A DNA stretch of 64,000 bases, from the NCBI RefSeq assembly GCF_002564045.1, contig NZ_PDJK01000002.1, positions 3,906,001 through 3,970,000 on the forward strand. Reading direction: 5' to 3'. Source of the stretch: Amycolatopsis sulphurea (GTDB lineage Bacteria > Actinomycetota > Actinomycetes > Mycobacteriales > Pseudonocardiaceae). The position numbers were made by a program, and so were the translations under genes. The notes beneath the pieces were generated by a model. That model saw only the letters and a program-made list of their open reading frames with translations. It was not told the DNA's origin and made no database searches. Positions 43,253-52,232 of this stretch are shown here, piece by piece (positions within the stretch are counted from its first letter, which is position 1; each line of letters starts with the position of its first letter).

Positions 43253-43645
43253 GCTTCCCCCGCCGCTTCGCGCCCCGGCGGCAGCCGCCGCAGCGGTCCG
43301 CGATGCCCTCGCCCCTGGATCTGAGCGGCCAATGTGTGCCTGCGACGGCTCATCCACTTGTCGCCCTCTGCGCGGTTCGCCGGGCTGAACCTCCCTCCGA
43401 CTCTGCCCGAACGGGCATTGCGCTGGATGGCCGACCAGGTTGCATCGCACGTCGGAACGCCCGGTCGGCCACGGGATCGACCACGACCGAACACGTGGTC
43501 TGGTCCACCGGATAAATCACAGGTCAGCCATCTGTTGGAAAGTTCCGCAGTGTCGGCGTGACCCCTCGGGAGTCATGCAGTACTGTCCGGTCGGCAGGGA
43601 CGATGGTGTTTCCTGTGGGAGAATGTTTGATTCGGAGGTGGCCGG
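43253..43645 (+). other. Intergenic stretch upstream of the symporter gene
   Basis: No gene, RNA or repeat is recognised. Short open frames lack ribosome sites and family resemblance. It presumably contains the promoter of the symporter gene; no confident -35/-10 pair is seen. Confidence 0.5.
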
Positions 43646-45343
43646 GTGCTCGTCCTCGCCGACGCGAACCTGCGGCTCAACGCGAGTCCGATCGACTACA
43701 TCGAGCTGGCGTTCTATTTCCTGCTGGTGCTGGGCATCGGCTATCTCGCCCGGCGGCAGGTGTCCAGCAGTCTGGACTTCCTGCTCTCCGGCCGCTCACT
43801 ACCGGCCTGGGTGACCGGCCTCGCGTTCATCTCCGCGAACCTCGGCGCGGTCGAGGTGATGGGCATGTCCGCGAACGGGGTGCTCTACGGCCTGCCGACG
43901 GTGCACTACTTCTGGATCGGCGCCATCCCGGCGATGCTGTTCCTCGGCCTGGTGATGATGCCGTTCTACTACGGCTCCAAGGTCCGCAGCGTGCCGGAGT
44001 TCATGCGCCGCCGGTTCGGCAAGCCCGCGCACCTGGTCAACGGCATCAGCTTCGCGGCCGCGCAGATCCTGATCGCGGGCGCGAACCTGTTCCTGCTGGC
44101 CAGTGTGGTCAACCTACTGCTGGGCTGGCCGCTGTGGGTGTCCATTGTGGTGGCCGCCGCGATCGTGCTCGCCTACACCGCGCTCGGCGGGCTCTCCGCG
44201 GCGATCTACAACGAGGTGCTGCAGTTCTTCGTGATCGTGGTGGCGCTGCTGCCGCTCACGATCGTCGGCCTGGTCAAGGTCGGGGGCTGGCAGGGCCTGG
44301 TGGACAAGGTCACCCACAGCCCGGGCGGTTCCGCGCAGCTGCACTCCTGGCCCGGTGACAACCTGACCGGCTTCGGCAACAACTTCCTGTCCGTGCTGGG
44401 CATCGTGTTCGGTCTCGGCTTCGTGCTCTCCTTCGGCTACTGGACCACGAACTTCGTCGAGGTCCAGCGCGCGATGGCGTCGAAGAGCATGTCCGCCGCG
44501 CGGCGCACGCCGATCATCGGCGCGTTCCCGAAGATGCTGGTCCCGTTCATCGTCATCATCCCCGGCATGATCGCCGGTGTGGTGGTGCCGGAGTACTTGC
44601 GCGACAAGGGAATCCTGCTCGACGGCGGTACCGCGCCGAGTGGTGTCACGGCGAACAACGCGTTGCTGCTGCTGATGCGGGACCTGCTGCCCAACGGCAT
44701 CCTCGGCATCGCGATCGCCGGTCTGCTCGCCTCGTTCATGGCCGGTATGGCGGCGAACCTCAGCTCCTTCAACACGGTGTTCACGTACGACATCTGGCAG
44801 ACGTACGTGAAGAAGGACAAGCCGGACGGTTACTACCTGCGGCTCGGCCGGAGCATCACGGTGGTCGCCACGATTCTGGCCATCGGCACCGCGTTCATCG
44901 CGTCGAACTCCTCGAACATCCTGAACTACCTGCAGGATCTGTTCTCCTTCTTCAACGCGCCGCTGTTCGCCACCTTCATCCTCGGCATGTTCTGGAAGCG
45001 GATGACCCCGCACGCGGGCTGGAGCGGCCTGGTGTTCGGCACGCTGAGCGCGGTCACCGTGTGGAGCCTTTCGCAGGCCGAGGTCCTGCCGCTGACCGGA
45101 CAGGGCATCAGCTTCGTGGCCGCCGGTACCGCGTTCGCGGTGGACATCGTGGTCAGTGTGGCGGTCTCGCTGGCCACCCGGCCGAGGGCGGACGCCGAAC
45201 TCGTGGGGCTGGTCTATTCGCTGACCCCGCGGGATTCCCTCAAACACGACGCGACCGGCGAGAACGCCGGCTGGTACCGCAAGCCGGGCCTGCTGGCCGG
45301 CATCGTGCTCGTGATAACCATCGGTCTGAACATCATCTTCTGA
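43646..45343 (+). CDS. Sodium:solute symporter (SSS family)
   Basis: 565 residues with about fourteen membrane helices. SGRSLPAWVTGLAFISANLG near residues 49-68 is the unwound first core helix, YTALGGLSAAIYNEVLQFFV is the sodium-site helix, and GLLASFMAGMAANLSSFNTV is the conserved later core helix. The pattern is nearest to the SglT-like sugar transporter group, but the substrate is not certain. GTG at 43646 follows GGAGGTGG. The downstream small membrane protein begins 10 bases after its stop, and the pair are likely co-expressed. Confidence 0.88.
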   Translation: MLVLADANLRLNASPIDYIELAFYFLLVLGIGYLARRQVSSSLDFLLSGRSLPAWVTGLAFISANLGAVEVMGMSANGVLYGLPTVHYFWIGAIPAMLFLGLVMMPFYYGSKVRSVPEFMRRRFGKPAHLVNGISFAAAQILIAGANLFLLASVVNLLLGWPLWVSIVVAAAIVLAYTALGGLSAAIYNEVLQFFVIVVALLPLTIVGLVKVGGWQGLVDKVTHSPGGSAQLHSWPGDNLTGFGNNFLSVLGIVFGLGFVLSFGYWTTNFVEVQRAMASKSMSAARRTPIIGAFPKMLVPFIVIIPGMIAGVVVPEYLRDKGILLDGGTAPSGVTANNALLLLMRDLLPNGILGIAIAGLLASFMAGMAANLSSFNTVFTYDIWQTYVKKDKPDGYYLRLGRSITVVATILAIGTAFIASNSSNILNYLQDLFSFFNAPLFATFILGMFWKRMTPHAGWSGLVFGTLSAVTVWSLSQAEVLPLTGQGISFVAAGTAFAVDIVVSVAVSLATRPRADAELVGLVYSLTPRDSLKHDATGENAGWYRKPGLLAGIVLVITIGLNIIF

Positions 45344-45353
45344 GGAGGCCCGC

Positions 45354-45614
45354 ATGACCGAGTCCTCGCGGCCGCGCAAGGCGGGCGCCTTCGACATCCG
45401 GCTGATCATCTCGCTGCTGCTCGGCGTCTACGGCGTGGTCCTGACCGTGATGGGCCTGGCCTTCACCTCGGACGCCGACCGGGAGAAGGCGGCCGGGGTG
45501 AACATCAACCTGTGGGCCGGGATCGGCCTGCTGGTGGTCACCGCGATGTTCGTGCTGTGGACCGTGCTGCGCCCGCTGACGGTGCCGCAGGCCGCTGCGG
45601 AACCGGCCGAATAA
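45354..45614 (+). CDS. Small two-helix membrane protein
   Basis: 86 residues with two membrane segments (about 17-36 and 51-71) joined by a charged loop (TSDADREKAAGVNI). No family name is evident. The ATG at 45354 follows GAGGAGGCCCGC, 10 bases after the symporter stop, so it may be an accessory subunit of that transporter. Confidence 0.75.
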   Translation: MTESSRPRKAGAFDIRLIISLLLGVYGVVLTVMGLAFTSDADREKAAGVNINLWAGIGLLVVTAMFVLWTVLRPLTVPQAAAEPAE

Positions 45615-45661
45615 CCGGGTTGTGGCCACGTCCGGTAGCCCGGCCCGCTAGGTTTCCGGAC

Positions 45662-46648
45662 GTGGTGCACGATCGCCGGCCCGGCCGGTTCCCGAAGCTT
45701 TCCGCCCTCGTCGCGGCCGGCGCGCTGGTGGTCTCCGGCTGCGGGCACGGGAGCCTCGGCAAGGAGAACTTCGCCCCCACCACCGTGCCTGCGTCGGCGA
45801 GCGTCGCGTCCACGGCGGTGGTGGACGATCCGGCGACTACCGCCGAGGTGCTGCGGAATCTGCAGCCGTGCCAGTTCGTCGGCCCGGAGGCGCTGAAGCA
45901 GCTGGGCACGCCGCAAGGGGAACCGGCGCCGTCCGCCGTGCGGTTCGACGTCTGCACTGCTTCGGTGACCGACGCCGGCGGCAAGAACCTCTCGGTGGAG
46001 GTTTCCCTCGGCAGGCCGGTGAGCATCACCGCGCAGAAGATCACCGGTCAGGTGGACGGCCTGCCCCGGCTGGAGGCGCCCGGTGCCGGCGCCGAGTCGT
46101 GCACGGCCGGTGTGCTCACTTCGCGAAAGCCGGACCTCGGCGTCTTGTTCGCGCTCAACTACCCCGACGGGGACGCCTGCCCGGCGGGGCGCACACTGGC
46201 CGCCGAGGCTGCGAAGATCCTGCACCGGACACCGCAGAAGTACGCCCCGGGCGCGGGCAGCCTGGTCACCGCCGATCCGTGCGCGATGCTGGACCCGAGC
46301 GTGGTGGACGCCGTGGCCAAGGACGCCAAGCCCGAGGTCACCGGTCTGCACAGCTGCCGATGGGGCACCACCGCGTCGCTGGAAGTGCTGCTGCTGCCGG
46401 GGCGCCCGCTGCTGGAGGGCGACGGCTGGCAGAAGGTCGACATCGGCTCGCCCGGCCAGGCCTTCGAGAAACAACGCCCGTCCGGTCCGGGGAGCTGCCA
46501 GGTGCACTGGCAGCACCGCCCGTGGCAGCAGGGCTATTTCGAAATCGCCCAGGTGGAGTACCAGAACGGAGCTCCGGGCGCCGATGATCCCTGCGGCCAG
46601 GCTGTCCCGGCCGCGAAACAGCTGGCCGCCGAACTGCCCAAGCCGTGA
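45662..46648 (+). CDS. Secreted lipoprotein, DUF3558-like
   Basis: 328 residues. A basic N-terminus and a hydrophobic stretch end in the lipobox VVSGCGHG, so Cys27 should be lipidated and the protein anchored outside the membrane. Two repeated halves each contain a Pro-Cys element (NLQPCQFVGPEAL and TADPCAMLDPSVV) as in DUF3558-type lipoproteins. GTG at 45662 lies 7 bases after TAGGTT, so it may be leaderless. The stop codon TGA at 46646-46648 is formed by the first bases of a 47-bp repeat, which suggests the original C-terminus was altered by the repeat. Confidence 0.7.
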   Translation: MVHDRRPGRFPKLSALVAAGALVVSGCGHGSLGKENFAPTTVPASASVASTAVVDDPATTAEVLRNLQPCQFVGPEALKQLGTPQGEPAPSAVRFDVCTASVTDAGGKNLSVEVSLGRPVSITAQKITGQVDGLPRLEAPGAGAESCTAGVLTSRKPDLGVLFALNYPDGDACPAGRTLAAEAAKILHRTPQKYAPGAGSLVTADPCAMLDPSVVDAVAKDAKPEVTGLHSCRWGTTASLEVLLLPGRPLLEGDGWQKVDIGSPGQAFEKQRPSGPGSCQVHWQHRPWQQGYFEIAQVEYQNGAPGADDPCGQAVPAAKQLAAELPKP

Positions 46649-46691
46649 AGGGGCCCTTCACGGACTCAGAGTCCGTGAAGGGCCCCTTCAC
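46645..46691 (+). repeat. Solo 47-bp palindromic unit
   Basis: A canonical perfect copy with spacer GGACTCAGAGTCC. Its GTGAAGG start supplies the stop codon of the upstream lipoprotein gene, and it lies 72 bases before dhaK. Confidence 0.9.
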
Positions 46692-46763
46692 AGCTTCTTC
46701 GCCGGAGCCGTGGAGCCGCTAAGTTGAAGGTTGCCCACCACGTCGACGTGTCGGAGGCTCCGC

Positions 46764-47765
46764 ATGAAGAAGATCATCAACGATCCGGCCACGGTGGTCG
46801 CCGAGTCGCTGAGAGGACTCGCCGTCGCCCATGCGGACCTGCTGCGGGTGCGGGACGATCCGGCGCTGGTCGTCCGGGCGGACGCCCCGGTTCCGGGCAA
46901 GGTCGCGGTGATCTCGGGCGGCGGTTCCGGCCACGAGCCCCTGCACGGCGGGTTCGTCGGGCCGGGGATGCTCGACGCGGCGGTGCCCGGCGCGGTTTTC
47001 ACCTCGCCGACGCCGGACGCGGTGCAGGCGGCGCTCGCCGAGACCACCGGCCCGGCCGGTGCGCTGCTGATCGTCAAGAACTACACCGGCGACGTGCTCA
47101 ACTTCGAGACCGCCGCGGAGCTGGCCGCGGTCGACGACCTCGACGTGCGCAGTGTGGTGATCGACGACGACGTCGCGGTCAAGGACTCGACCTTCACCGC
47201 CGGGCGCCGCGGCGTCGGCGGCACGGTGCTGCTGGAGAAGCTCACCGGGGCCGCGGCCGCCCGCGGCGACACGCTGGACGCGGTGGAAGCGCTGGCGCGC
47301 AAGGTGATCGGGCAAGTTCGCTCGATCGGGGTCGCGCTCACGGCGCCGACCGTGCCGCATGTCGGCCAGCCCAGTTTCGACCTGGGCCCGGACGAGATCG
47401 AGTTCGGTATCGGCATCCACGGGGAGCCGGGTCGCGAGCGGATCCCGGCCGAACCGGCCGACGCGCTGCTGGCCCGGATGGTCGAGGCGGTGGCTTCTGA
47501 TCTGCCGTTCGCCGCGGGCGACCGGGTGCTGCTGTTCACCAATTCGATGGGCGCCACCCCGCAGCTGGAGCTGTACCTCGCGCACGGCATCGCCGAGCGG
47601 CTGCTGGCCGAGCGTGGCATCGTGGTCGAGCGCAGGCTGGTCGGCCCGTACATCACGAGCCTGGAGATGCAGGGCATCAGCCTGACCCTGTTGAAACTGG
47701 ACGACGAGCTGACGCAGCTGTGGGACGCCCCGGTGCGCACCCCGGCTCTGCGGTGGGGGATCTGA
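46764..47765 (+). CDS. dhaK: Dihydroxyacetone kinase subunit DhaK
   Basis: 333 residues. It binds dihydroxyacetone covalently as a hemiaminal through a His, here in FGIGIHGEPGRERI (about residue 219). SGGGSGHEPLHGGFVG near the N-terminus and LIVKNYTGDVLNFE are family signatures. Phosphate comes from DhaL. ATG at 46764 follows GGAGGCTCCGC. It overlaps dhaL by one base (TGATG). Confidence 0.95.
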   Translation: MKKIINDPATVVAESLRGLAVAHADLLRVRDDPALVVRADAPVPGKVAVISGGGSGHEPLHGGFVGPGMLDAAVPGAVFTSPTPDAVQAALAETTGPAGALLIVKNYTGDVLNFETAAELAAVDDLDVRSVVIDDDVAVKDSTFTAGRRGVGGTVLLEKLTGAAAARGDTLDAVEALARKVIGQVRSIGVALTAPTVPHVGQPSFDLGPDEIEFGIGIHGEPGRERIPAEPADALLARMVEAVASDLPFAAGDRVLLFTNSMGATPQLELYLAHGIAERLLAERGIVVERRLVGPYITSLEMQGISLTLLKLDDELTQLWDAPVRTPALRWGI

Positions 47766-48388
47766 TGAGTTGTTCTGCCGAGGGTGTCGCCGCGGCGCTG
47801 CGCGAGGCCGCCGAGGTGGTCGCGGAGCACCGCAGTGAGCTGGTGGAGCTGGATCGGGTGATCGGGGACGCGGACCACGGCGAGAACCTGAGCCGGGGCT
47901 TCACCGCGATGGTCGCCGTCCTGGAGACGGAGGTGCCGCCGACCCCCGCCGCGGTGCTGAAGCTCGCGGCCACCACGTTGATCTCCAAGGTCGGTGGCGC
48001 GGCGGGTCCGTTGTACGGCACGGCTTTCCTGCGTGCGTCGGCGAAGCTCGGTGACGCCGCGGAGCTTGATCCGCCGTTGCTGATCGAAGCGCTGCGTGCC
48101 GCGCTGGAAGGCGTGCAGGCGCGGGGCAAGGCGGTCGGCGGGGACGCGACGATGGTCGACGCGCTGATCCCGGCCCTGTCCGCGGCCGAAGGGGCGGCCG
48201 GTGGCTCGGTGGCCGAGGTGCTCGCCGCCGCGGCGGAAGGGGCCGATCGCGGCGCGGAGTCCACTGTGGACTTGGTGCCGCGCAAGGGCCGGGCGTCCTA
48301 TCTCGGCGAGCGGGCGGTGGGGCACATGGACCCGGGCGCGCGCTCGACCGCGTTGCTGCTGCACGCTTTCGCGGAGGCGGCCCGGTGA
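47765..48388 (+). CDS. dhaL: Dihydroxyacetone kinase subunit DhaL
   Basis: 207 residues. It holds ADP as a cofactor that is rephosphorylated by DhaM and passes phosphate to DhaK-bound dihydroxyacetone. The Mg-ADP Asp residues are in ELDRVIGDADHGENLSRGF, and SKVGGAAGPLYGTAFL and GRASYLGERAVGHMDPGA follow. It overlaps both neighbours, showing a tightly coupled operon. Confidence 0.95.
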   Translation: MSCSAEGVAAALREAAEVVAEHRSELVELDRVIGDADHGENLSRGFTAMVAVLETEVPPTPAAVLKLAATTLISKVGGAAGPLYGTAFLRASAKLGDAAELDPPLLIEALRAALEGVQARGKAVGGDATMVDALIPALSAAEGAAGGSVAEVLAAAAEGADRGAESTVDLVPRKGRASYLGERAVGHMDPGARSTALLLHAFAEAAR

Positions 48389-49065
48389 CCGTCGGAATCG
48401 TTCTCGTGTCGCACAGCGCGAAACTGGCCGAGGGGCTGGCCGAGCTGGCCGGTCAGATGGCACCCGACGTACGCATCGTGCCCGCCGGCGGGCTGTCCGA
48501 CGATGGTGGTCTCGGCACCGACTACGACGAAGTCGTGGCCGCCACCCAGCGGGCCGATTCCGGCGACGGCGTGGTCCTGCTCTACGACCTGGGCAGCGCG
48601 CAGATGACCGCCGAGCTGGCCGTGGAGTCGCTCGCCGACCCGTCGGCCGCCGTGGTCGCGGATGCGCCGCTGGTGGAAGGTGCCGTGGCGGCGGCTGTGG
48701 CTGCCCAGTCGGGCGCGAACCGCAAGGCGGTGGGCGAGGCGGCGGCAGGCGCCGGTCTCGCACCCGACCTGGCGGCCGTCGAAGCCTCCGCGGACGACGG
48801 CGGTGAGGAGAAGGCGTTCACGCTGACCAACGACGTCGGCCTGCACGCGCGTCCGGCGGCGGTGCTGGTGCGGAGCCTGGCCGGGTTCGAGGCGGACGTC
48901 TCGGTACGGCTGGGCGCGCGCGAAGCGGACGCGCACAGCGTGCTGGCGCTGATGTCGCTGGGTGCGCGGCAGGGGGACCGGATCGTGGTCCGGGCCTGCG
49001 GTCCGCAGGCGGCGGAGGTACTCGCCAGGGTGACCGAGCTGGTGGGCACGAACTTCGGCGAGTGA
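48385..49065 (+). CDS. dhaM: PTS-dependent dihydroxyacetone kinase phosphotransferase DhaM
   Basis: 226 residues in two domains: an EIIA-mannose-like domain (residues 1-125, active His10 in IVLVSHSAKLAEGL) and an HPr-like domain (about 140-226, phospho-His in NDVGLHARPAAVLV). Phosphate therefore comes from PEP through the PTS enzyme I encoded elsewhere. GTG at 48385 overlaps dhaL (GTGA). Short DhaM forms lacking the enzyme I domain are common. Confidence 0.94.
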   Translation: MTVGIVLVSHSAKLAEGLAELAGQMAPDVRIVPAGGLSDDGGLGTDYDEVVAATQRADSGDGVVLLYDLGSAQMTAELAVESLADPSAAVVADAPLVEGAVAAAVAAQSGANRKAVGEAAAGAGLAPDLAAVEASADDGGEEKAFTLTNDVGLHARPAAVLVRSLAGFEADVSVRLGAREADAHSVLALMSLGARQGDRIVVRACGPQAAEVLARVTELVGTNFGE

Positions 49066-49107
49066 TTTCCGGGGCGGGCTCCGGAGAGTATCCCTCCGGA
49101 GCCCGCG

Positions 49108-49620
49108 CTACGGCCTCGTCGTGCTGTCCGAAGTGGACGGGGTGGCTTCGCCCGGCGGCAGGAGCGGGCCGCCCGCCCAGTGCTGGAAGACCAGATTCGT
49201 GTGCACGCGGGCGATTTCGTCGCGGGCGGTCAGCTCGTCGAGCACGAGGCGCTGCAGTTCGCCGGCGGAGGCGACGGCGACGTGGGCGAGGAAATCGTCC
49301 GGGCCGGTCAGGTGGTAGACCGCGCGGACCTCGGGCAGGCCGAGCAGGTGCCGGACGAACGCGTCGACCAGCGGCCGCCGGTGGGGCCGGACCTGCACGA
49401 ACAGGAACGCCTCCAGGGGGCGCCCGAGTTTCGCGGCGTCCACGGCCGCGTGCTGGCCGGTGATCACGCCCGTCTCGCGCAGCCGGTTGACCCGGTCGAG
49501 GCAGGTGGAGGGCGCGATCCCGACCGCGGCCGCGAGATCCTTGTTGGTGATCCGGGCATCGTTCTGCAGCTGACGCAGGATCTCAAGATCAACCGGACTC
49601 AGTTCGACAGAAGCGGTCAT
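49108..49620 (-). CDS. Lrp/AsnC-family transcriptional regulator
   Basis: 170 residues. An N-terminal helix-turn-helix (LEILRQLQNDARITNKDLAA, AVGIAPSTCLDRVNRL) is followed by a RAM ligand-binding domain (FLFVQVRPHRRPLVDAFVRH to VHTNLVFQHW). These proteins sense amino acids and often regulate a divergent gene. ATG at 49620 is 58 bases from the start of the divergent PLP enzyme gene, the likely target. Confidence 0.92.
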   Translation of the reverse strand: MTASVELSPVDLEILRQLQNDARITNKDLAAAVGIAPSTCLDRVNRLRETGVITGQHAAVDAAKLGRPLEAFLFVQVRPHRRPLVDAFVRHLLGLPEVRAVYHLTGPDDFLAHVAVASAGELQRLVLDELTARDEIARVHTNLVFQHWAGGPLLPPGEATPSTSDSTTRP

Positions 49621-49627
49621 GTGCGAA

Positions 49628-49645
49628 CAATATCCGAGACTATTG
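49628..49645 (+). promoter_or_regulatory. Candidate Lrp operator in the divergent region
   Basis: CAATA and TATTG form an inverted repeat with an 8-base spacer in an A/T-richer patch of the 58-base gap between the regulator and the gamma-lyase gene. Size and position fit an Lrp-type site. Confidence 0.4.
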
Positions 49646-49678
49646 CCTGATATCCGGTGAAGAGCCGACGATGCGGCT

Positions 49679-50791
49679 ATGACCTCCTTGCTGCACACGC
49701 GTGCTGTCCACGCCGGTCGCGACGATCTCGCCGACCTCGGCCTGCACGCCGCCCCGATCGATTTCTCCACCACCTACCCTTCGCGGGACAGTGCCGAGGA
49801 GGCCCGGCGGATCGACGCGTTCGCCGCGGGCGAGGACGTCACCGGCATCTACGGCCGGATCGGCAATCCGACGGTCGAGCGGTTCGAACAGGCGCTCGCC
49901 GAACTGGAGGGCTTCGACCACGCGGTCGCCTTCGCCAGCGGGATGGCCGCCGTGTCGGCCTGCCTGCTTTCCGCGGTGATGCAAGGGAAACCGCACATCG
50001 TCGGCGTCCGCCCGCTCTACGGCGGCACGGACCACCTGCTCACCACCGGACTGCTCGGCACCGAGGTCACCTGGACGGCGGCGGAGGATGTGGCCGGTGC
50101 GCTGCGGCCGGACACCGGGCTGGTCTTCGTGGAGAGCCCGGCGAACCCGACCCTGTCCGAACTCGATCTCGCCGCATTGGCGGAAACCTGCGGCGCGGTG
50201 CCGGTCCTGGCGGACAACACCTTCGCCACGCCGGTGCTGCAGCGGCCCGGACAGCACGGTGCGCAGCTGGTGCTGCACAGCGCGACGAAGTTCCTCGGCG
50301 GTCACGGCGACGTGATGGGTGGCGTGGTCGCCTGCGGTGCCGAGGAAGCCGCCCGCTTGCGGGGCCTGCGGTTCGCGACCGGCGGCGTCCTGCACCCGCT
50401 GGCCGGATATCTGTTGCTGCGCGGCCTTTCCACCCTGCCACTGCGGGTGAAAGCCGCCTCGGCGACCGCGGCCGGACTCGTCGAACGGCTTGCCACGCAT
50501 CCCGCGGTGCACGCCGTGCACTACCCGAAACTGGGTGGCCCGCTCGTCTCCTTCGCAGTGACCGGCGACCCGCACGCGGTGATCGGCGCGGTCCGGCTGA
50601 TCACTCCCGCGGTGAGTCTCGGCAGCGTCGACACGCTCATCCAGCACCCGGCGTCACTGACGCACCGCATGGTCGCCGAGGACGATCGCACCGGCTCCGG
50701 CATCACCGGCGGCCTGCTCCGGCTGTCCGTGGGGCTGGAGGACATCGAGGACCTGTGGCTGGATCTGGACCAGGCGCTGAAATCCTGCTAA
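49679..50791 (+). CDS. Cys/Met-metabolism PLP enzyme (gamma-lyase-like)
   Basis: 370 residues. The trans-sulfuration fold shows STTYPSRDSAEEARRIDAFA, YGRIGNPTVERFEQALAELE, the ring-stacking Tyr region RPLYGGTDHLL and the PLP lysine in LHSATKFLGGHGDVMGG. It could be a methionine gamma-lyase, cystathionine gamma-lyase or beta-lyase; sequence alone does not decide. The divergent Lrp regulator favours an amino acid degradation role. The stop overlaps the convergent FmdB-like gene by four bases. Confidence 0.88.
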   Translation: MTSLLHTRAVHAGRDDLADLGLHAAPIDFSTTYPSRDSAEEARRIDAFAAGEDVTGIYGRIGNPTVERFEQALAELEGFDHAVAFASGMAAVSACLLSAVMQGKPHIVGVRPLYGGTDHLLTTGLLGTEVTWTAAEDVAGALRPDTGLVFVESPANPTLSELDLAALAETCGAVPVLADNTFATPVLQRPGQHGAQLVLHSATKFLGGHGDVMGGVVACGAEEAARLRGLRFATGGVLHPLAGYLLLRGLSTLPLRVKAASATAAGLVERLATHPAVHAVHYPKLGGPLVSFAVTGDPHAVIGAVRLITPAVSLGSVDTLIQHPASLTHRMVAEDDRTGSGITGGLLRLSVGLEDIEDLWLDLDQALKSC

Positions 50792-50988
50792 CCGCCGCAA
50801 CAGCCGCCTCCGCAGCACCCGCCGGACGGGGCGGGGGCGGCTGAACCGGTGAGCGCGACCGTGGTCAGCAGCTTGACGGTGTCGGTGTGGCCGCCGGGGC
50901 ACAGCGCGGGCGAGCCGGATTCGCTCATCGGCCGCTGAAGCTCGAACGTCTCGGTGCAGTCGCGGCAGCGGTAGGCGTAGGTGGGCAT
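50788..50988 (-). CDS. FmdB-type zinc-ribbon protein
   Basis: 66 residues. MPTYAYRCRDCTETFELQRP with a second Cys in SPALCPGGHTDTVKLL is the FmdB/CxxC_CXXC regulatory-protein zinc ribbon, here with an irregular second knuckle. The tail GGCCGGGCCGG adds four Cys residues that may bind metal. The function of the family is poorly known. ATG at 50988. Confidence 0.8.
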   Translation of the reverse strand: MPTYAYRCRDCTETFELQRPMSESGSPALCPGGHTDTVKLLTTVALTGSAAPAPSGGCCGGGCCGG

Positions 50989-51033
50989 GCGGTGATTATC
51001 GCCGCTCGCGCCCGGCGGTGGGAAGCTGTCAGG

Positions 51034-52155
51034 GTGGATGTACCTCACTACGCGGATGTTCCGCACCTCGGCCAGGTCGCTCCGTCCCTGCTCGCCGCGC
51101 TGGGCGTGTCCGGGGAGGCGCGCACGCTCGAGGTACCCGAGTGCCGCAGCGCCTGCGTACTGCTCGTCGACGGGCTCGGCTGGCAGCTGCTGGCCGAGCA
51201 CGCGGCCGACGCGCCGGTGCTGACGGAGCTGGCGAAGAGCCCGCTGCGCGTGGGATACCCGTCAACCACGGCGGCCGGCCTCGCGGCCATCGGTACCGGC
51301 CTCGCGTCCGGCGAACACGGGATGGTCGGCTATACCTTCGAGGTGCCCGGCGCCGGCGTGCTGAACGCCCTGCGCTGGCGTTCCCATGAGGACGGCAGCG
51401 ATCTGCGCGGTGCGCTGCCGCCACGCGACGTACAACCGTTGCCCACGACGTTCGAGCGCGCGGCCGCCGCCGGACTCGATGCCGTCGCGGTGTCGTCCGC
51501 CCAGTTCGCCGACACGGCGATGACCAAAGCGACGCAGGGCGGCGCGCGGTACGCCGGTGTACACGCGCTCGGCGACCTCGCCGCGCGTACGCTGGAAGTG
51601 TTGTCGTCGCGGGCTTTCTGCTACGCCTACCACGGCGAGCTGGACCTCGTCGGGCACCTGTACGGCCCCGGTTCGACCGCGTGGCGAATGCAGCTGCGAC
51701 AGGTCGACCGTCTCGTGGAGTCGATTGTGGACGGTCTGCCACCCGGTGCTGTGCTAGCCGTCGTCGCCGACCACGGCATGGTGCGTATCGGGGAGAAACT
51801 CGACCTCGAAGCCACTCCGGAACTACTCGCCGGCGTACGCGCTTTCGGCGGCGAGGTGCGAGCACGGCACGTGTACACCGAACCGGGCGCCGAAGCCGAC
51901 GTACGCCAGACATGGCAGACCGTGCTCGGCGAGCGTGCGTGGGTCCGCTCCCGCGACGAGGCGATCGAGGAAGGCTGGTTCGGCACCGTCAGCGACCGCG
52001 TACGCCCCCGGATCGGCAACGTGGTCGCTGCGGCGCGTGGGACCTTCGGCATGGTCCGAGAACTCGGGGAGTCGGTCGAATCGTCCCTGCTCGGCCAGCA
52101 CGGTTCGTTCACCGAGGCGGAACAGCTGGTGCCGCTGGTGCTGGCGGCGGGGTGA
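51034..52155 (+). CDS. Alkaline phosphatase-superfamily phosphodiesterase
   Basis: 373 residues. It belongs to the nucleotide pyrophosphatase/phosphodiesterase group: CVLLVDGLGWQLL carries the first metal Asp, GYPSTTAAGLAAIGTGLA the Thr nucleophile, YHGELDLVGHLYGPGS the middle metal ligands and AVVADHGMVRI the last Asp-His pair. No signal peptide or membrane segment is visible. GTG at 51034. Its stop overlaps a downstream GTG. Confidence 0.88.
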   Translation: MDVPHYADVPHLGQVAPSLLAALGVSGEARTLEVPECRSACVLLVDGLGWQLLAEHAADAPVLTELAKSPLRVGYPSTTAAGLAAIGTGLASGEHGMVGYTFEVPGAGVLNALRWRSHEDGSDLRGALPPRDVQPLPTTFERAAAAGLDAVAVSSAQFADTAMTKATQGGARYAGVHALGDLAARTLEVLSSRAFCYAYHGELDLVGHLYGPGSTAWRMQLRQVDRLVESIVDGLPPGAVLAVVADHGMVRIGEKLDLEATPELLAGVRAFGGEVRARHVYTEPGAEADVRQTWQTVLGERAWVRSRDEAIEEGWFGTVSDRVRPRIGNVVAAARGTFGMVRELGESVESSLLGQHGSFTEAEQLVPLVLAAG

Positions 52156-52232
52156 GTGACCCCCGTCCCGACGGCCCCGGACAGCCGGTACCGCTGATCC
52201 TTGCGACGGACCGAGCCCTTACCGTTGCTCGC

